Numbered from the stretch's first letter, positions 22,705-33,434 are shown. The stretch is DNA of 64,000 nucleotides from Chlorocebus sabaeus (GCF_047675955.1 NC_132925.1:70499622-70563621); one strand, 5' to 3'. A program made the numbers and translations. The notes: generated by a model from the letters alone, not told the origin.

Positions 22705-22727
22705 GAAGCCAAGGGAGATTATACCAG
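22705..22727 (+). CDS. FRMD4B: FRMD4B 23-nt microexon, FERM F2 lobe
   Basis: A microexon of 23 nt encodes EAKGDYT plus two bases (AG) of a serine codon completed by the next exon. The acceptor follows a TTTG-rich tract ending TTTTTAG at 22704; the donor is CAG|GTAATG at 22728. The residues continue the first F2 helix into the loop before the second. The length is not a multiple of three, so the exon must be included for the frame to continue. Because the next exon begins TGATGAG, leaving this exon out would join a full codon directly to TGA TGA. Both sides match the expected EAKGDYTSDENA run of the family, so I am confident despite the small size. Confidence 0.95.
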
Positions 22728-23139
22728 GTAATGATTTTCTCTTCTGATATTACTATGCAAAATAACCCTAAAGAATCATTTTATGCTGTTATTTTAAATA
22801 ACAATGGATACAAAATCAAAGGAAAGTAGAACTCTGAGGCAGGAGACTGAGATCTCTTCGCTCTTCAAATAAAGACCTATTCTTTTTGTGAATGAATCAG
22901 GGAATGACGCTTTCTTACAGTTTTTCAAGCCAGAATGCCAGCGAATTGTAACCAGAAGCTCTGCAAAGTTCTGTTTTCTGTCATCTGTTAATTAGTGAGA
23001 TGAAGAAATCTATAAAAAGCTTTGGTAGCTTATGCTGATAAAAAAAAAAAAACCTTACAATAATCTTGTATTCGAAGAGTTATAATGTATGCACAAAAAG
23101 ATTAAATCCATCAGCTGCTTAGTTAAGGGATTAATAAGG

Positions 23140-23550
23140 GCTTTCTTTCGCAGCTGCCCCAGAGGGGCCTCACCCTTCATACACTTGACCTAACAGTTGT
23201 ATTGTTGCTGCGGAGACACTCACTGGTTCTAACTGCCTCACTGGCCACATCCACAGAGAGTGTTTATATTTGAATTCACCCTCTACCTGCTCCATTCTGT
23301 CCTTTTAGTGCAATCGTTGGAGTTGTAGAAACAGTTAAAGGGTGGAGGCAATGCTTCCCTTTGTAGGCCAGTGACCCCTTTGAAAGCCCGGCCTCTACGA
23401 TGTTAATGTTCGACTCCTGGTAGACGTTTACTCGTAGATTATTTACAGATCACCTAGCACTCATTCCCAGCCAAGTCTTTGAATAACGCGCCCCTTAACG
23501 GACTAACACAATAATGCCTTCCAAGCTTGAAAACTTCCAGTTACGGAGTT
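23140..23550. promoter_or_regulatory. CpG-enriched unique stretch, candidate intronic element
   Basis: Repeat-free, with about a dozen CpG sites, nine of them between 23388 and 23545, far above the surrounding intron. It lies about 400 bp after the microexon. A CAGCTG E-box sits at 23151. Function is inference. Confidence 0.3.
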
Positions 23551-23863
23551 GTACTTCACTTCAGAAACTCCCAACACTCTTGTCATCTGCCCATTCAGCT
23601 TTGGTAGGATGTTCAAGAATGCCACTTAAAACACCATGATTCCTCACCACAATCTCCCACCAGTTCTGGTTTGTGCTTTCTCTCTCTCTGTCTCCCTCCC
23701 TGTGTGTGTATTTACATTTTTCTAGGTTAAGAAATTTGAAGAAATCATGAAAATCAAACACCAATTGTTTTTAATGGAAAGAAAAGGGCAGGAGATTAAA
23801 AACAAAAAAAAAGAGGATAAAGTAGTTTATAGGCCATTAGTATCATTAAAGGCTCACACGTGA

Positions 23864-24143
23864 GGCTGGGCATGGTGGCTCACACCTGTAATCCCAGCAC
23901 TTTGGGAGGCCGAGGAGGGAGGATCACTTGAGGCCAGGAGTTCCAGACCAGCCTGGCCAACATGGTGAAACCCTGTCTGTACTACAAATATAAAAATTGC
24001 TGGGCAAGGTGGCAGGCACCTGTAGTCCCAGTCACCCAGGAGGCTAAGGCAGGAGAATTGCTTGAATCTGGGAGGCGAAGGTTGCAGAGATCGCACCACT
24101 GCACTCCAGCCTGGGTGACGGAGTGAGACTCAAAAAAAAAAAA
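23864..24143 (+). mobile_element. Alu
   Basis: Full-length apart from small deletions in the right arm (GTTGCAGAGATCGCACC). First Alu after the microexon. Confidence 0.94.
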
Positions 24144-24364
24144 GCTACTGTGTCTCTACTCTTGTCTTTCCCAGAAAAACCACGTTTCCTGGGAATATCA
24201 GATATGCAAGGAACACAGTAATTTATGGGGGTGATTTTTAAAAAACAACTCTAGGTAAGAAATCATGTGGGGGGGGTGATGATAAAGTAAATGAGCGTTT
24301 CAGGGCCCAAAAGCTCACACTCAATCATCTGTGGATTGCTAACCCACCTTCCCCACTTAGCCCT

Positions 24365-24505
24365 TCAAGCCTGTGACTGACGCCCTCTGAGCCTCAGTTT
24401 CCTCATCAGTAAAATGGTACCTTTCTCATAAAACTGTCATGAGAATCAAATGTATGTAAACGTTGCTCAGGGCAACATCTGGCTTACAGCAAATAATCTA
24501 CACCC
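24365..24505 (+). mobile_element. MIR
   Basis: GAGCCTCAGTTTCCTCATC, AGTAAAATGGTACC and GTTGCTCAGGGCAACATC. Confidence 0.75.
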
Positions 24506-24884
24506 TTGGGCTACTACTGTTAATTTAGTTATTATTATCCTCATTATTACTATTGTCCTGTCTGGTCTCTTAGCTACCTCTGATGAGATTTTTGAGACTA
24601 AGATTGTTCTGAAGAAGCTATAATAACCTATAGTTGTAGGGGAGGTGGAGAATAGAAAGAGAAAGGTTAATTTCACAAGCCTTCCTTAGGGAAGATCCCT
24701 TACCTGAGGCAAAGGAAGACCTAAAAGGGACAGTCCTTCAGTTGTTCAAATATTTTAGCCCTAGGCCATCAAGGTTGGCAAGTTAATTCTGGGCAAGCCC
24801 AGTCCAGGCCTTTGCCTTCACTTGAGCTTGTTCCTGGTGGTTTTCCTGAGTGATCATGGGGTTGAGGTGGCGCACACTGTTTTG

Positions 24885-25075
24885 AAATTGTCCAAACTAC
24901 GCTAAGTAGTGGAGAGAGTGTGGGACTGGAAATCACGTAGACTGGCAGCATCCCTCTGAGTGGCCACTTATCCTTTCTGAACCTCGGTTCCCTCCTCTAT
25001 AAATTGGGGTTAATCAAAACAATGGCTTTGCAGGTTGGTTTTGAGGAGATATGGGAGCACTTCGTAAATTACCAT
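24885..25075 (+). mobile_element. MIR
   Basis: AGTGGAGAGAGTGTGGGACTG, CTGAACCTCGGTTCCCTCC and GGTTTTGAGGAGATATG follow the MIR order. Confidence 0.65.
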
Positions 25076-25155
25076 GCTCTCCCTGTCTGATCTTCTCCTC
25101 CCCCGAATAGAGAGGATATGTTTTTCCTCCAAAGTTTTGTTCTAAAACTCCTCTT

Positions 25156-25476
25156 TGTTTTTGTTTTGTTTTGTTTTTGTTTATTTTTGAGACAGAGCAT
25201 TTCATTGTTCTGTCACCCAGGCTGGTGTGCAGTGGCATGATCTCAGCTCACTATAACCTCCACCTCCTGGCTCCATCAGTTCTTTCATCTCAGCCTCCTG
25301 AGCGGCTGGGACTACAGGTACACACCATCACACCTGGCTAATTTTTGTATTTTTTGTAGAAACAGGGATTCACCATGTTACCCAGGCTGGTCGCAAACTC
25401 CTGGGCTCAGCTGATCTGCCTATGTTGGCCTCCCAAAGTGCTAGGATTACAGGTGCAAGCCACCAGACCCTGCCTT
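25156..25476 (-). mobile_element. Alu
   Basis: TTTTG-rich head; flanked by TAAAACTCCTCTT and TAAAACTCTTCTG. Confidence 0.93.
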
Positions 25477-25506
25477 GTTATAAAACTCTTCTGAGAAAAT
25501 CAGGCA

Positions 25507-25808
25507 CCTGGCGCCAGGTGCAGTGGCTCACGCCTATAATCCCAGCACTTTGGGAGGCCAAGGCAGGTGGATCACCTGAGGTCAGGAGTTTGAGACCAAA
25601 CTGACCAACATGGAGAAACCCTGTCTCTACTAAAAATACAAAATTAGCTGGGCATGGTGGTACATGCCAGTAATCCCAGCTACTTGGGAGGCTAAAGCAG
25701 GAGAATCGCTTGAACCCAGGAGGCAGAGGTTGCGGTGAGCCGAAATCGAGTCATTGCATTTCAACCTGGGCAACAAGAGTGAAACTGTCTAAAAAAAAAA
25801 AAAAAATT
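25507..25808 (+). mobile_element. Alu, first of three in a row
   Basis: Preceded by GAAAATCAGGCA (25495-25506). Its A tail leads into the next Alu piece. Confidence 0.95.
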
Positions 25809-25952
25809 GGGCTGGCATGGTCGCGCGCGCACACACCCAGCTCCTTGGAAGGCTGAGGTGAAAGAATCACTTGAACCCAGAGGGTGGAGTTGTAGTGAGC
25901 CAAGATGGTGCTACTGCACTCCATCCTGGATGACAGAGTGAGACTGTGTCAC

Positions 25953-25990
<38 letters not shown>

Positions 25991-25995
25991 GAAAA
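25809..25995 (+). mobile_element. Alu right-arm piece, second of three
   Basis: Starts GGGCTGGCATGGTCGCG, with CGCGCGCGCACACAC in place of the usual text, and ends in a (GAAAA)n tail. Confidence 0.9.
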
Positions 25996-26007
25996 GAAAA
26001 TCAGGCA

Positions 26008-26316
26008 AGGCCAGGTGCACTCCTGTAATCCCAGCATTTTAGGAGGCCGAGATGGGCGGATCACTTGAGGCCAGGAGTTTGAGATCAGCCTGGCCAACAT
26101 GGCAAAACCTTGTCTCTACTAAAAATACAAAAGTTAGCTGTGCATGGCGGCACACACCTGTAATACCAGCTACTGGGGAGGCTGAGACAGAAGAATTGCT
26201 TGAACCTGGTGGTGGAGGTTGCGGTGAGCTAGAGATCACGCCACTGCACTCCAGCCTGCACAACAGAGCAAAACTCTGTCTCAGAAAAATAAAAATAAAA
26301 ATAAAAAACACAAAAA
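26008..26316 (+). mobile_element. Alu, third of three
   Basis: Between GAAAATCAGGCA (25996-26007) and GAAAGTCAGGTA (26317-26328). Confidence 0.95.
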
Positions 26317-26359
26317 GAAAGTCAGGTAAAATAAAATACCATGAGGCAATGTTGTAGTG

Positions 26360-26585
26360 GTTAGAGCAGAGACTGTGGAACCAGACAGCCTGATTCAAAT
26401 GCCAGGTCGGCTACTTATTACCTGTGTAATCTTGAACAAATTACTTAAAATCTCCAAGCCTCAGTTTCCTCATCTGTAAAATGGGACTTACAATTATAAT
26501 ACATACTCCATAGGATTGCTGTGAGGATTAAATGAATTAATATTGCATTTGTAAAGTACTTAGAACAGTTCCTGCAATCCATTTT
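26360..26585 (+). mobile_element. MIR, long and well kept
   Basis: GTGGTTAGAGCAGAGACTG, CAGTTTCCTCATCTGTAAA, GATTGCTGTGAGGATTAAAT, GTAAAGTACTTAGAACAG: nearly the whole MIR in order. Confidence 0.9.
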
Positions 26586-26661
26586 ATTTTACCAAATTGA
26601 TGGACATGATGGACTCCCCTACTGTTACAAATATTACTTGTTTCCCATATAATGGGAAAAA

Positions 26662-26738
26662 AGATGTTCATCATGGTGTTATTTATATTAGCTTTTTTCC
26701 CCATAAAGCTAATATAAAAAATGCTGTGATGAACATCT
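26662..26738. repeat. 77-bp near-perfect hairpin
   Basis: Arms 26662-26698 and 26703-26738 are inverted copies. As RNA the 36 pairs include four G-U wobbles and two mismatches. The arms resemble old L1 sequence in opposite directions, so this may be an inverted L1 scrap. Confidence 0.85.
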
Positions 26739-26751
26739 GTGTGTATTTATT

Positions 26752-26987
26752 TTTAGTCTTGCTCTGTCACCCAGGCTGGAGTGCAGCTCACTGCAACCTC
26801 CACCTCCTGGGTTCAAGCAGTTATCCTGCCTCAGCCTCCCGAGTAACTGGGATTATAGGCACATACCACCATGCCCAGCTAATTTTTGTATTTTTAGTAG
26901 AGATGAGGTTTCACCATGTTGGCCAGGCTGGTCTCAAACTCCTGACTTCAGTGATCTGCCCGCCTCAGCTTCCCAAAATGCTGGGGG
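26752..26987 (-). mobile_element. Alu with deletions
   Basis: Lacks the GTGGCGTGATCTCGG block and stops at AAATGCTGGGGG, where another (-) Alu begins. Confidence 0.93.
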
Positions 26988-27145
26988 TTTTTTTTGTTGT
27001 TGTTGTTGTTTTTTTGAGACAGAGTCTCACTCTGTCTCTCAGGCTGAAGTGCAATGGCGCCATCTTGGCTCACTGCAACCTCCGCCTCCTGGGTTCAAGC
27101 GATTCTCCTGCTTTAGCCTCCCAAGTGGCTGGGACTACAGGCATT
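26988..27145 (-). mobile_element. Alu fragment joined to an opposite Alu tail
   Basis: Starts with poly-T and (GTT)n, reads to GGGACTACAGGCATT and then switches to the tail of a (+) Alu. Confidence 0.9.
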
Positions 27146-27184
27146 GAGACTCTCTCAAAAAACATAATAAATAAATAAATAAAT
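27146..27184 (+). mobile_element. Alu tail end, (+)
   Basis: GAGACTCTCTCAAAAAAC then (AATA)n: the last bases and tail of a (+) Alu fused to the (-) Alu before it. Confidence 0.7.
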
Positions 27185-27599
27185 GATGACCAAAATATGT
27201 CCCCAAATACCTTCCTAGGCAAAGTGGCTTTTTCAGTAAAAACAATAACTGAACACCTAATTCTTAAGGCTGCCCTAGTCCACTCCTTGTGAATATCCAC
27301 CTCTTTCTTGAGCATTTCCAAAGCTGACCTCACCAACAACAGCCCAGCCTCCAAACCAGCTCCTCTTCCACTGTCTCCCTTTGAATTACAGCTCCATTCT
27401 CTCTTGAATGCTGTCTGAGATTTCCCCTTTCCCTTCCCATCTTTTTTCCACCTGTCAGATAGCTCCCTCCTTTCCTTCTGTTGATCAGCACAACTTTCTC
27501 AGTCCTCATTCCCTCCCATTCAGCCTGACTGTAAAAGTGTGTGTGTGTGTGAATTATGTGTTGAACTAATAATTGAGTATTACAGTGTTATTTTATATA

Positions 27600-27889
27600 T
27601 TTTTTGAGATGGAGTCTTACTCTGTCGCCCAGGCTGGAGTGCAGTGGTGTGATCTCGGCTCACAGCAACCTCCACCTCCCGGGTTCAAGCAATTCTCATA
27701 CCTCAGCCTCCCGAGTAGCTCGGATTACAGATGAGCACCACAACGCCCAGCTATTTTTTGTATTTTTAGTAGAGACAGGGTTTCACCACACTGGCCAGAC
27801 TGATCTTGAACTCCTGGCCTCAGGTGATCCGCCTTTCTAGGCCTCCCAAAGTGCTGGGATTACAAGCGTGTGCCACCGCACCTGGCCTA
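27600..27889 (-). mobile_element. Alu
   Basis: Full-length, moderately young, ends GTGTGCCACCGCACCTGGCC. A (GT)n run lies just upstream at 27537-27551. Confidence 0.95.
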
Positions 27890-28129
27890 TGGCATTATTT
27901 TAAATGTCCATGTCTGATTTCATTCAGTCCTACCACAATAGCTGTTATCGCCACTGAACAAAGTAATAAATGTAAAATTTAAGCCCAAAGAGATTGTTAC
28001 ATTGCTGGTGAGTTCTCAGATCTGTTCTGATTCCGCCACACACTACTGCCTGCGCGTAACCTCCAGCTACCTTCCTAAGACATAGATTTGATCGTTGTTG
28101 TTTATTTCTAAAAATCTCTTAGTTTCTCA

Positions 28130-28350
28130 TTGCACACAGACACCTGCCCACCAACACCACAACCTGGCGTTCAAGGCCATACTTGGTCGGCATTACACAT
28201 TTAATCTCCCATTCTCTGTTGTGCATACTCCTTAGTATCTGCTCATGCCTCTCTTCCTTTTTCTCCGTGTAGCCCATGCTATGTGCCTTCATGGCTTTGC
28301 TCAAACTCTTCTTCCTAGAATGCCTTTAAAAATAGCAATCCTCCCCTTTT
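28130..28350. mobile_element. Possible L2 fragment
   Basis: CCTGGCGTTCAAGGCC, TGCCTTCATGGCTTTGC and TTCTTCCTAGAATGCC resemble L2 sequence in order. Diverged; low certainty. Confidence 0.35.
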
Positions 28351-28638
28351 TATTTTGCTTCCTGCCGTGTTTCCTTCAGAGTATTTTAAGTTAACATTAT
28401 CAGAACCAGTAGGAAACCCTGCTCTCTGAAAGTTAATTAAAATAGTGGAGTGGGGACTTCCATTTTCTTTAAATAGATGACAGTCTGAATTTCCAAGTCA
28501 GCCCTTAAACTGCAAAGATAACAGGCTACTTGGGTAACACAACACAGACAAACAGAGAATTCCTGAAAGCTGACACGGCAAGGAGGCAAGGCTTTATCAC
28601 CCAGCTGCCAGCCACAAAAAAGTTTGTAAAAGCAAAGC

Positions 28639-28942
28639 TTTTTTTTTTTTTTCAGACAGAGTTTCACTCTTGTTGCCAAGGCTGGAGTGCAGTGGTGTGA
28701 TCTCAGCTCACTGTAACCTCTGCCATCTGGGTTCAAGCAATTCTCCTGCCTCAGCCTCCTGAACTAGCTGGGATTACATGCGTCCACCACCATGCCCAGC
28801 TAATTTTTGTATTTTTTAGTAGAGACGGGGTTTCACCATGTTGGCCAGGCTGGTCTTGAACTCCTGAGCTCGTGATCCACCGTCCTCAGCCTCCCAAACT
28901 GCTGGGATTACAGATTACAGGCGTGAGCCATTGTGCCTGGCC
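28639..28942 (-). mobile_element. Alu
   Basis: Full-length; GATTACAGATTACAGG is a small duplication near its end. A (TTTTC)n/poly-T run follows to 28980. Confidence 0.95.
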
Positions 28943-28947
28943 TTTTC

Positions 28948-28978
<31 letters not shown>

Positions 28979-29324
28979 TAAGATTTTGAGAGGTGAAAGT
29001 TACCAAGTAACTATGTGATTAGGGTGCTTCTACTTGTAAGAAAAAGTGAGTGAGTACATTTTGCAATTCAATGCCGGGTCAGAATGAGAGTATGTTAACA
29101 CTTAGCTTCAAGTGGGAAGGGAATATTCACAATTTACAGCTGTGCTACAAAAAAATGCAGCTATTTCCCATGGGAAAGGAATTTCCTTGGATGCTCTGGA
29201 GACTAGTTAACGGAGGATAAAAACACTTTCAAGAAATTTGCCCCTTAGTTCTTACACCTCTGGAGCACTTAAAGCTCTGAAATCTAATTTCATTTCCAGA
29301 GCCTTTACCGTCAATATCAATAAT

Positions 29325-29700
29325 AAAAATATCATCTCCTGTGGGCAAGGCGCTATGCTAAGTACCCACTGGAATCAATGGGGAGGCTGTAGTGAAGAGA
29401 GGAGCTTTGGAATTTAACTGCCTGGGTTCAAATCCAGGCCCAGCCACTTGTTATGTACCTGTGGGTAGTTTGCCTAGCCTCTCTGGAACCGTTTCTTTGT
29501 CTCAATAAACAATATTTGCTATTGTTACTGTTATTAATATATTTAATCCTCACAGCAACCCTGTGATGGCACTGTCATTGTCCCCATTTTATAGGTACGA
29601 AAACTGAACTTTGTAGCTGTTAAATAGCTTACTACTTAGGTCACATAGCTAGACAGTGGCAGATTAGGGCTCCAAACCACATGCATTTTACCACTGTTAG
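29325..29700 (-). mobile_element. MIR split by another MIR
   Basis: (-) pieces at about 29325-29370 (GGCGCTATGCTAAGTACC) and 29540-29700 (TTAATCCTCACAGCAACCC, GTCACATAGCTAGACAGTGG) flank a (+) MIR at 29375-29535. Confidence 0.75.
29375..29535 (+). mobile_element. MIR nested in a MIR
   Basis: GGGTTCAAATCCAGGCCC, TACCTGTGGGTAGTTTGCC, TAGCCTCTCTGGAACCG in MIR order. Confidence 0.75.
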
Positions 29701-29735
29701 AGGTTTCCTTTTTTGTTTTTCGGGTTTTTGTTTTG

Positions 29736-29998
29736 TTGTGTTTTTTTGAGATGGATCCTCGGTCTGTTGCGCAGGCTGGAGTGCAGTGGTTTAATTACAG
29801 CTCACTGCAAACTCCGCCTCCTGGGTTCAAGCAATTCTTGAAATTAGCCACCACACCTGGCTAATTTTTTTTACTTTTAGTAGCGATGGGGTTTCACCAT
29901 GTTGGCCAGACTGGTCTCAAACACCCAAATCTCGTAATCTGTCAGACTTGGCCTCCCAAAAGTGCTGGGATTACAGGTGTGAGCGACTGTATCCAGCC
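29736..29998 (-). mobile_element. Alu with deletion
   Basis: Lacks the CCTCAGCCTCCCGAGTAGC part: reads CAAGCAATTCTTGAAATTAGCCACC. Ends GACTGTATCCAGCC. Confidence 0.92.
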
Positions 29999-30365
29999 AG
30001 TTTCTTTCTTCGTATCCCAACACAAATTTGTAAGAATCATTACCTTCCTGGCCAGCTGAATAAAGAAGGCTTACTTGACAGAAATGGAATGTTTTTGTCT
30101 TATTTCAGGTCGGGCCTTTGATGAATCAACAAAACACTTTTGTGAAAAAAACTCTTGAGAAGTGATTTTCCTCTCTACAATACTTAGTTAAAAGTTAAAC
30201 AAAGTTCCCCGAGTTCTCTTGGCTGAGTTTTCAATCTGCTCATGAGCGCTATAGATCTCCCAGAAGGGGACACATAGGCAGCATTTTCCACACTTATTTT
30301 CAGCCTCTTGCTGGACTACACACTCTACTCTATGAACCACAGAATCAGAGTAGAAGTCAGGCTTC

Positions 30366-30494
30366 TGCATTTCACAGCTTAAGTATTTTACATTTCAAAA
30401 CCCCTTGCATTTCACAGCTTAAAAAAGCCTGATGCAACTAAATGAACACAAAAACCCTAAACCTGATGCAACTAAATGAACACAAAAACCCTAA
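30366..30494 (+). repeat. Two adjoining tandem duplications (40-bp and 34-bp periods)
   Basis: TGCATTTCACAGCTT occurs at 30366 and 30406; the 33-bp block starting CCTGATGCAACTAAATG occurs at 30428-30460 and exactly again at 30462-30494. Confidence 0.97.
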
Positions 30495-31158
30495 GTCCCA
30501 CCTTAATACATCTTTAGACAGTTACTACCACCACAGAGGATCAGTCCTATACAGGAAGTAACTCTCTTGATCCATTTGAGTTCTCAGTTTCTTTCTCCAC
30601 TGGAGTGGAGCCGTTACACCCATCACGGCTACTTGGTCATGAAATGAACTCAGCATACTTGGCCTCTTCAGGTAGCGGCTGGCTGAGACACAGGCATGTG
30701 TGGCATTCGGTAGGAATAGAAAGTAGCATGACATGAACTAATTCCACTTCTCAAAGTGCAAACCATCCAGAGTCTACGGGAGCTGTGGGACGACATTGTT
30801 GAGGGAGAATTCTACATTCCCCCACCGATAAGCATTTCCACGCCTTTTGGTTTGATTCTGGAAACACAGTAAGGGATAACATAACACATAACAATACAGT
30901 CTTGTTATCTGTGTTCCGATGGCTAATGTGGTTAATCCATTTTTTTGTGTGATCAGGAAAGACACATTGAATTACACATACAGGAAGAGGGATTAAAGAG
31001 TTGGGACTTCAAGTTGACCATAAGTAATTTTTCACTTGTCTAGCAGGAAGTTTCCCAGGAGAGAAACACATTTCTTTGACTTTCCATTCTTTTGTAGGAA
31101 AACATTGTCTGCATTGATTGTTTTTCCTTTCTGTGTTCTTTCTCTTTTTGTCTTTTCT

Positions 31159-31462
31159 TCTTTTTTTTTTTTTTTTTTTTGAGACAGAGTCACTCTGTCA
31201 CCCAGGCTAGAGTGTAGTGGCGTGATCTCAGCTCACTGCAACCTCCACCTCCCGGGTTCAAGCAATTCTCCTGCCTCAGCCTCCCAAGTAGCTGGGACTA
31301 CAGGCACATGCCACCATGCCCGACTAATTTTTTGTATTTTTAGTAGAGACGGGGTTTCACCATGTTAGCCAGAATGGTCTCAATCTTCTGACCTGTGATC
31401 CACCCGCCTCCTCAGCCTCCCAAAATGCTAGGATTACAGGCGTGAGCCACCATGCCTGGCCT
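31159..31462 (-). mobile_element. Alu
   Basis: Long poly-T head, full-length, ends GAGCCACCATGCCTGGCC. Confidence 0.95.
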
Positions 31463-31489
31463 ATGTATCCTTTTTCTAACTCTAGATTT

Positions 31490-32030
31490 AAGAATAATTT
31501 TTTTAAAAATTGTAGTAAAATATACGTAAAATTTATCATCTCAACCTTTTTTAAAAGTAGTGTTTGGTAGTGTTAAGTAATGTTTATGTTGGGTGTGTGT
31601 GTGTTTGAGAGAGTCTCGCTCTGTTGCCCAGACTGGAGTGTAAGTGGCATGATCTCGGCTCACTGCAACCTCCACCTCCTGGATTCAAGCGATTCTCCTC
31701 CTTCAGCCTCCTGAATAGCTGGGATTACAGGCACACACCACCACGCCCGGCTAATTTTTTGTATTTTTAGTAGAGACAGGGTTTTACCATGTTGGCCAGG
31801 ATGGTCTCGAACTCCTGACCTCAGGCGATCCACCCGCCTCAGCTTCCCAAAGTGCTGGGATTACAGGTGTGAGCCACCGCGACTGGCCGTGTTTATGTTG
31901 TATGGCCAATCTCCAGAACTTTTTCATCTTGGAGGAACAGAAACTCTGCACCCATTAAACAGCTCCCCATTCACTCCTCCTGCAGTCCGTGGCCACCACC
32001 ATTCTACTTTGTTTCTATGAATTTAACAGG
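31490..32030. mobile_element. Old L1 (L1M-type), split by an Alu
   Basis: TAAAATTTATCATCTCAACC before, and CCAATCTCCAGAACTTTTTC, ACCCATTAAACAGCTCCCC, GTGGCCACCACCATTC after the Alu, a known order in old L1. Confidence 0.75.
31604..31888 (-). mobile_element. Alu
   Basis: Head is (GT)n rather than poly-T. Flanked by TGTTTATGTTG on both sides. Confidence 0.94.
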
Positions 32031-32839
32031 AGAAAAATAAAATTTTTAAAAAATATTTACAGATTTTCGAGTTAACCTGCTTCCCAGTCTGTCATTCTTA
32101 TCGATGATGTTTCTTCTACCCATTATTAAGAGAGTTAAAGGTTCAAAGTAGACACAATCGGGGTCCTCAGGGAGCTGGCTGACGTTTAGAAAAATCTCTC
32201 ATCACATTTTCATTCTCATTGGAAATTCCTTAGACCTAAAAACAAATACCTTGACAGTTGATCCCCATCAAGCATGCAGATGGGCAGAGCAATTGTCCCC
32301 TGTTACAAGTTAGGCCACAGACAAAAATGTAATGACAAAGGAATTCTAGCTGAGAGGACACTGCACTTCCCAGAACACAAGCGGTTTCCTGCTACAGGAT
32401 GCGTCTTTGGTAGAATGCTGAGAAAATAAAAGGCTGACACCAATCCCGTGGATCATGATGTTGGAAAAGTGAGTTTCTACGCTGAGCTTCCACTGGTTAC
32501 CAATAGACCCTGTCAAACCAAGCGCCAAACTGCTCACAACTCGTAACTTGACAAGTTACTTTCAAAGTTCTTTTCCCAGGCAGTTTATTATACACCCTTA
32601 GAGTTGCCAGATTTAGCAAATAAAAATATAGGATGCCCAGTTAAATTGGAATTTCAGATGAACAACGAAAAATTTTTAAGTATGTCCAATATATTAAATC
32701 TGCCAACTCTAACCTAGATCACCCCTTTGGGATTCTTCTCAATGGTAATAATCCACCACCAGCCTGCGCAGAGAGTGGTAGGAATAAAGTGTTTGGTAAA
32801 ATCTTTGGTTCATTATACTACCATCAGGAAGGAAGGAAC

Positions 32840-33141
32840 GTTGTTGTTGTTTTGAGGCAGGATTTTGCTCTGTCGTCCAGGCTACAGTGCAGTGGCATGA
32901 TCATGGATCACTGAAGATCATGTGCCCCCTGGGCACAAGTGATCTTCCCATTTCAGCCTCCCGAGTAGCTAGGACTACAGGTGTGTACCCCACGTCTGGC
33001 TAATTTTGTATTTTCCATAGAGATGAGATTTCACCATATTGCCTAGCCTGATCTCAAACTCCTGGGCTCAAGCAATTTGACCACCTCAGTCTCAGTCTCC
33101 CAAAGTGCTTGGATTACAGGCATGAGCTACCACACCTGGCT
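32840..33141 (-). mobile_element. Alu (J-like)
   Basis: Exact TSD AGGAAGGAAC at 32830-32839 and 33142-33151; diverged body. Confidence 0.95.
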
Positions 33142-33154
33142 AGGAAGGAACACA

Positions 33155-33350
33155 TTTATTGAACATAGGCAAGTGCCTTCATAGCATTCTATGGTAATAT
33201 ACCCAAGAATCCTATTCAACAGGTCAGTATTCGTATTTTTATAATATGGAAACCCAGGCTCACAAAGGTTAGTTTATCTAAGACCACAAAACTAGGAACA
33301 GGGAGACCTGGGACTGAATGCAGTTCTAAAGGCCAAACCTTATTACTGTA
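33155..33350 (-). mobile_element. MIR
   Basis: AACACATTTATTGAACATAG, ATATGGAAACCCAGGCTC, GGAGACCTGGGACTGAATG. Confidence 0.7.
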
Positions 33351-33434
33351 AATCATAGGCCTAGAGCTGATTAGTTGGTTGGTCTTTTTGATTTTTTCCT
33401 AGGTATGTACTGGCTGGCTGTGTACTAGCTCCAG

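Noticed and set aside
26662..26738. MADE1 mariner MITE
   Set aside because: Length and structure are similar (about 80 bp, 37-bp arms) but the sequence does not match MADE1 ends and no TA flanks are present.
26597..27178. 193-codon open frame
   Set aside because: Made of the hairpin region plus two (-) Alus; no independent coding evidence.
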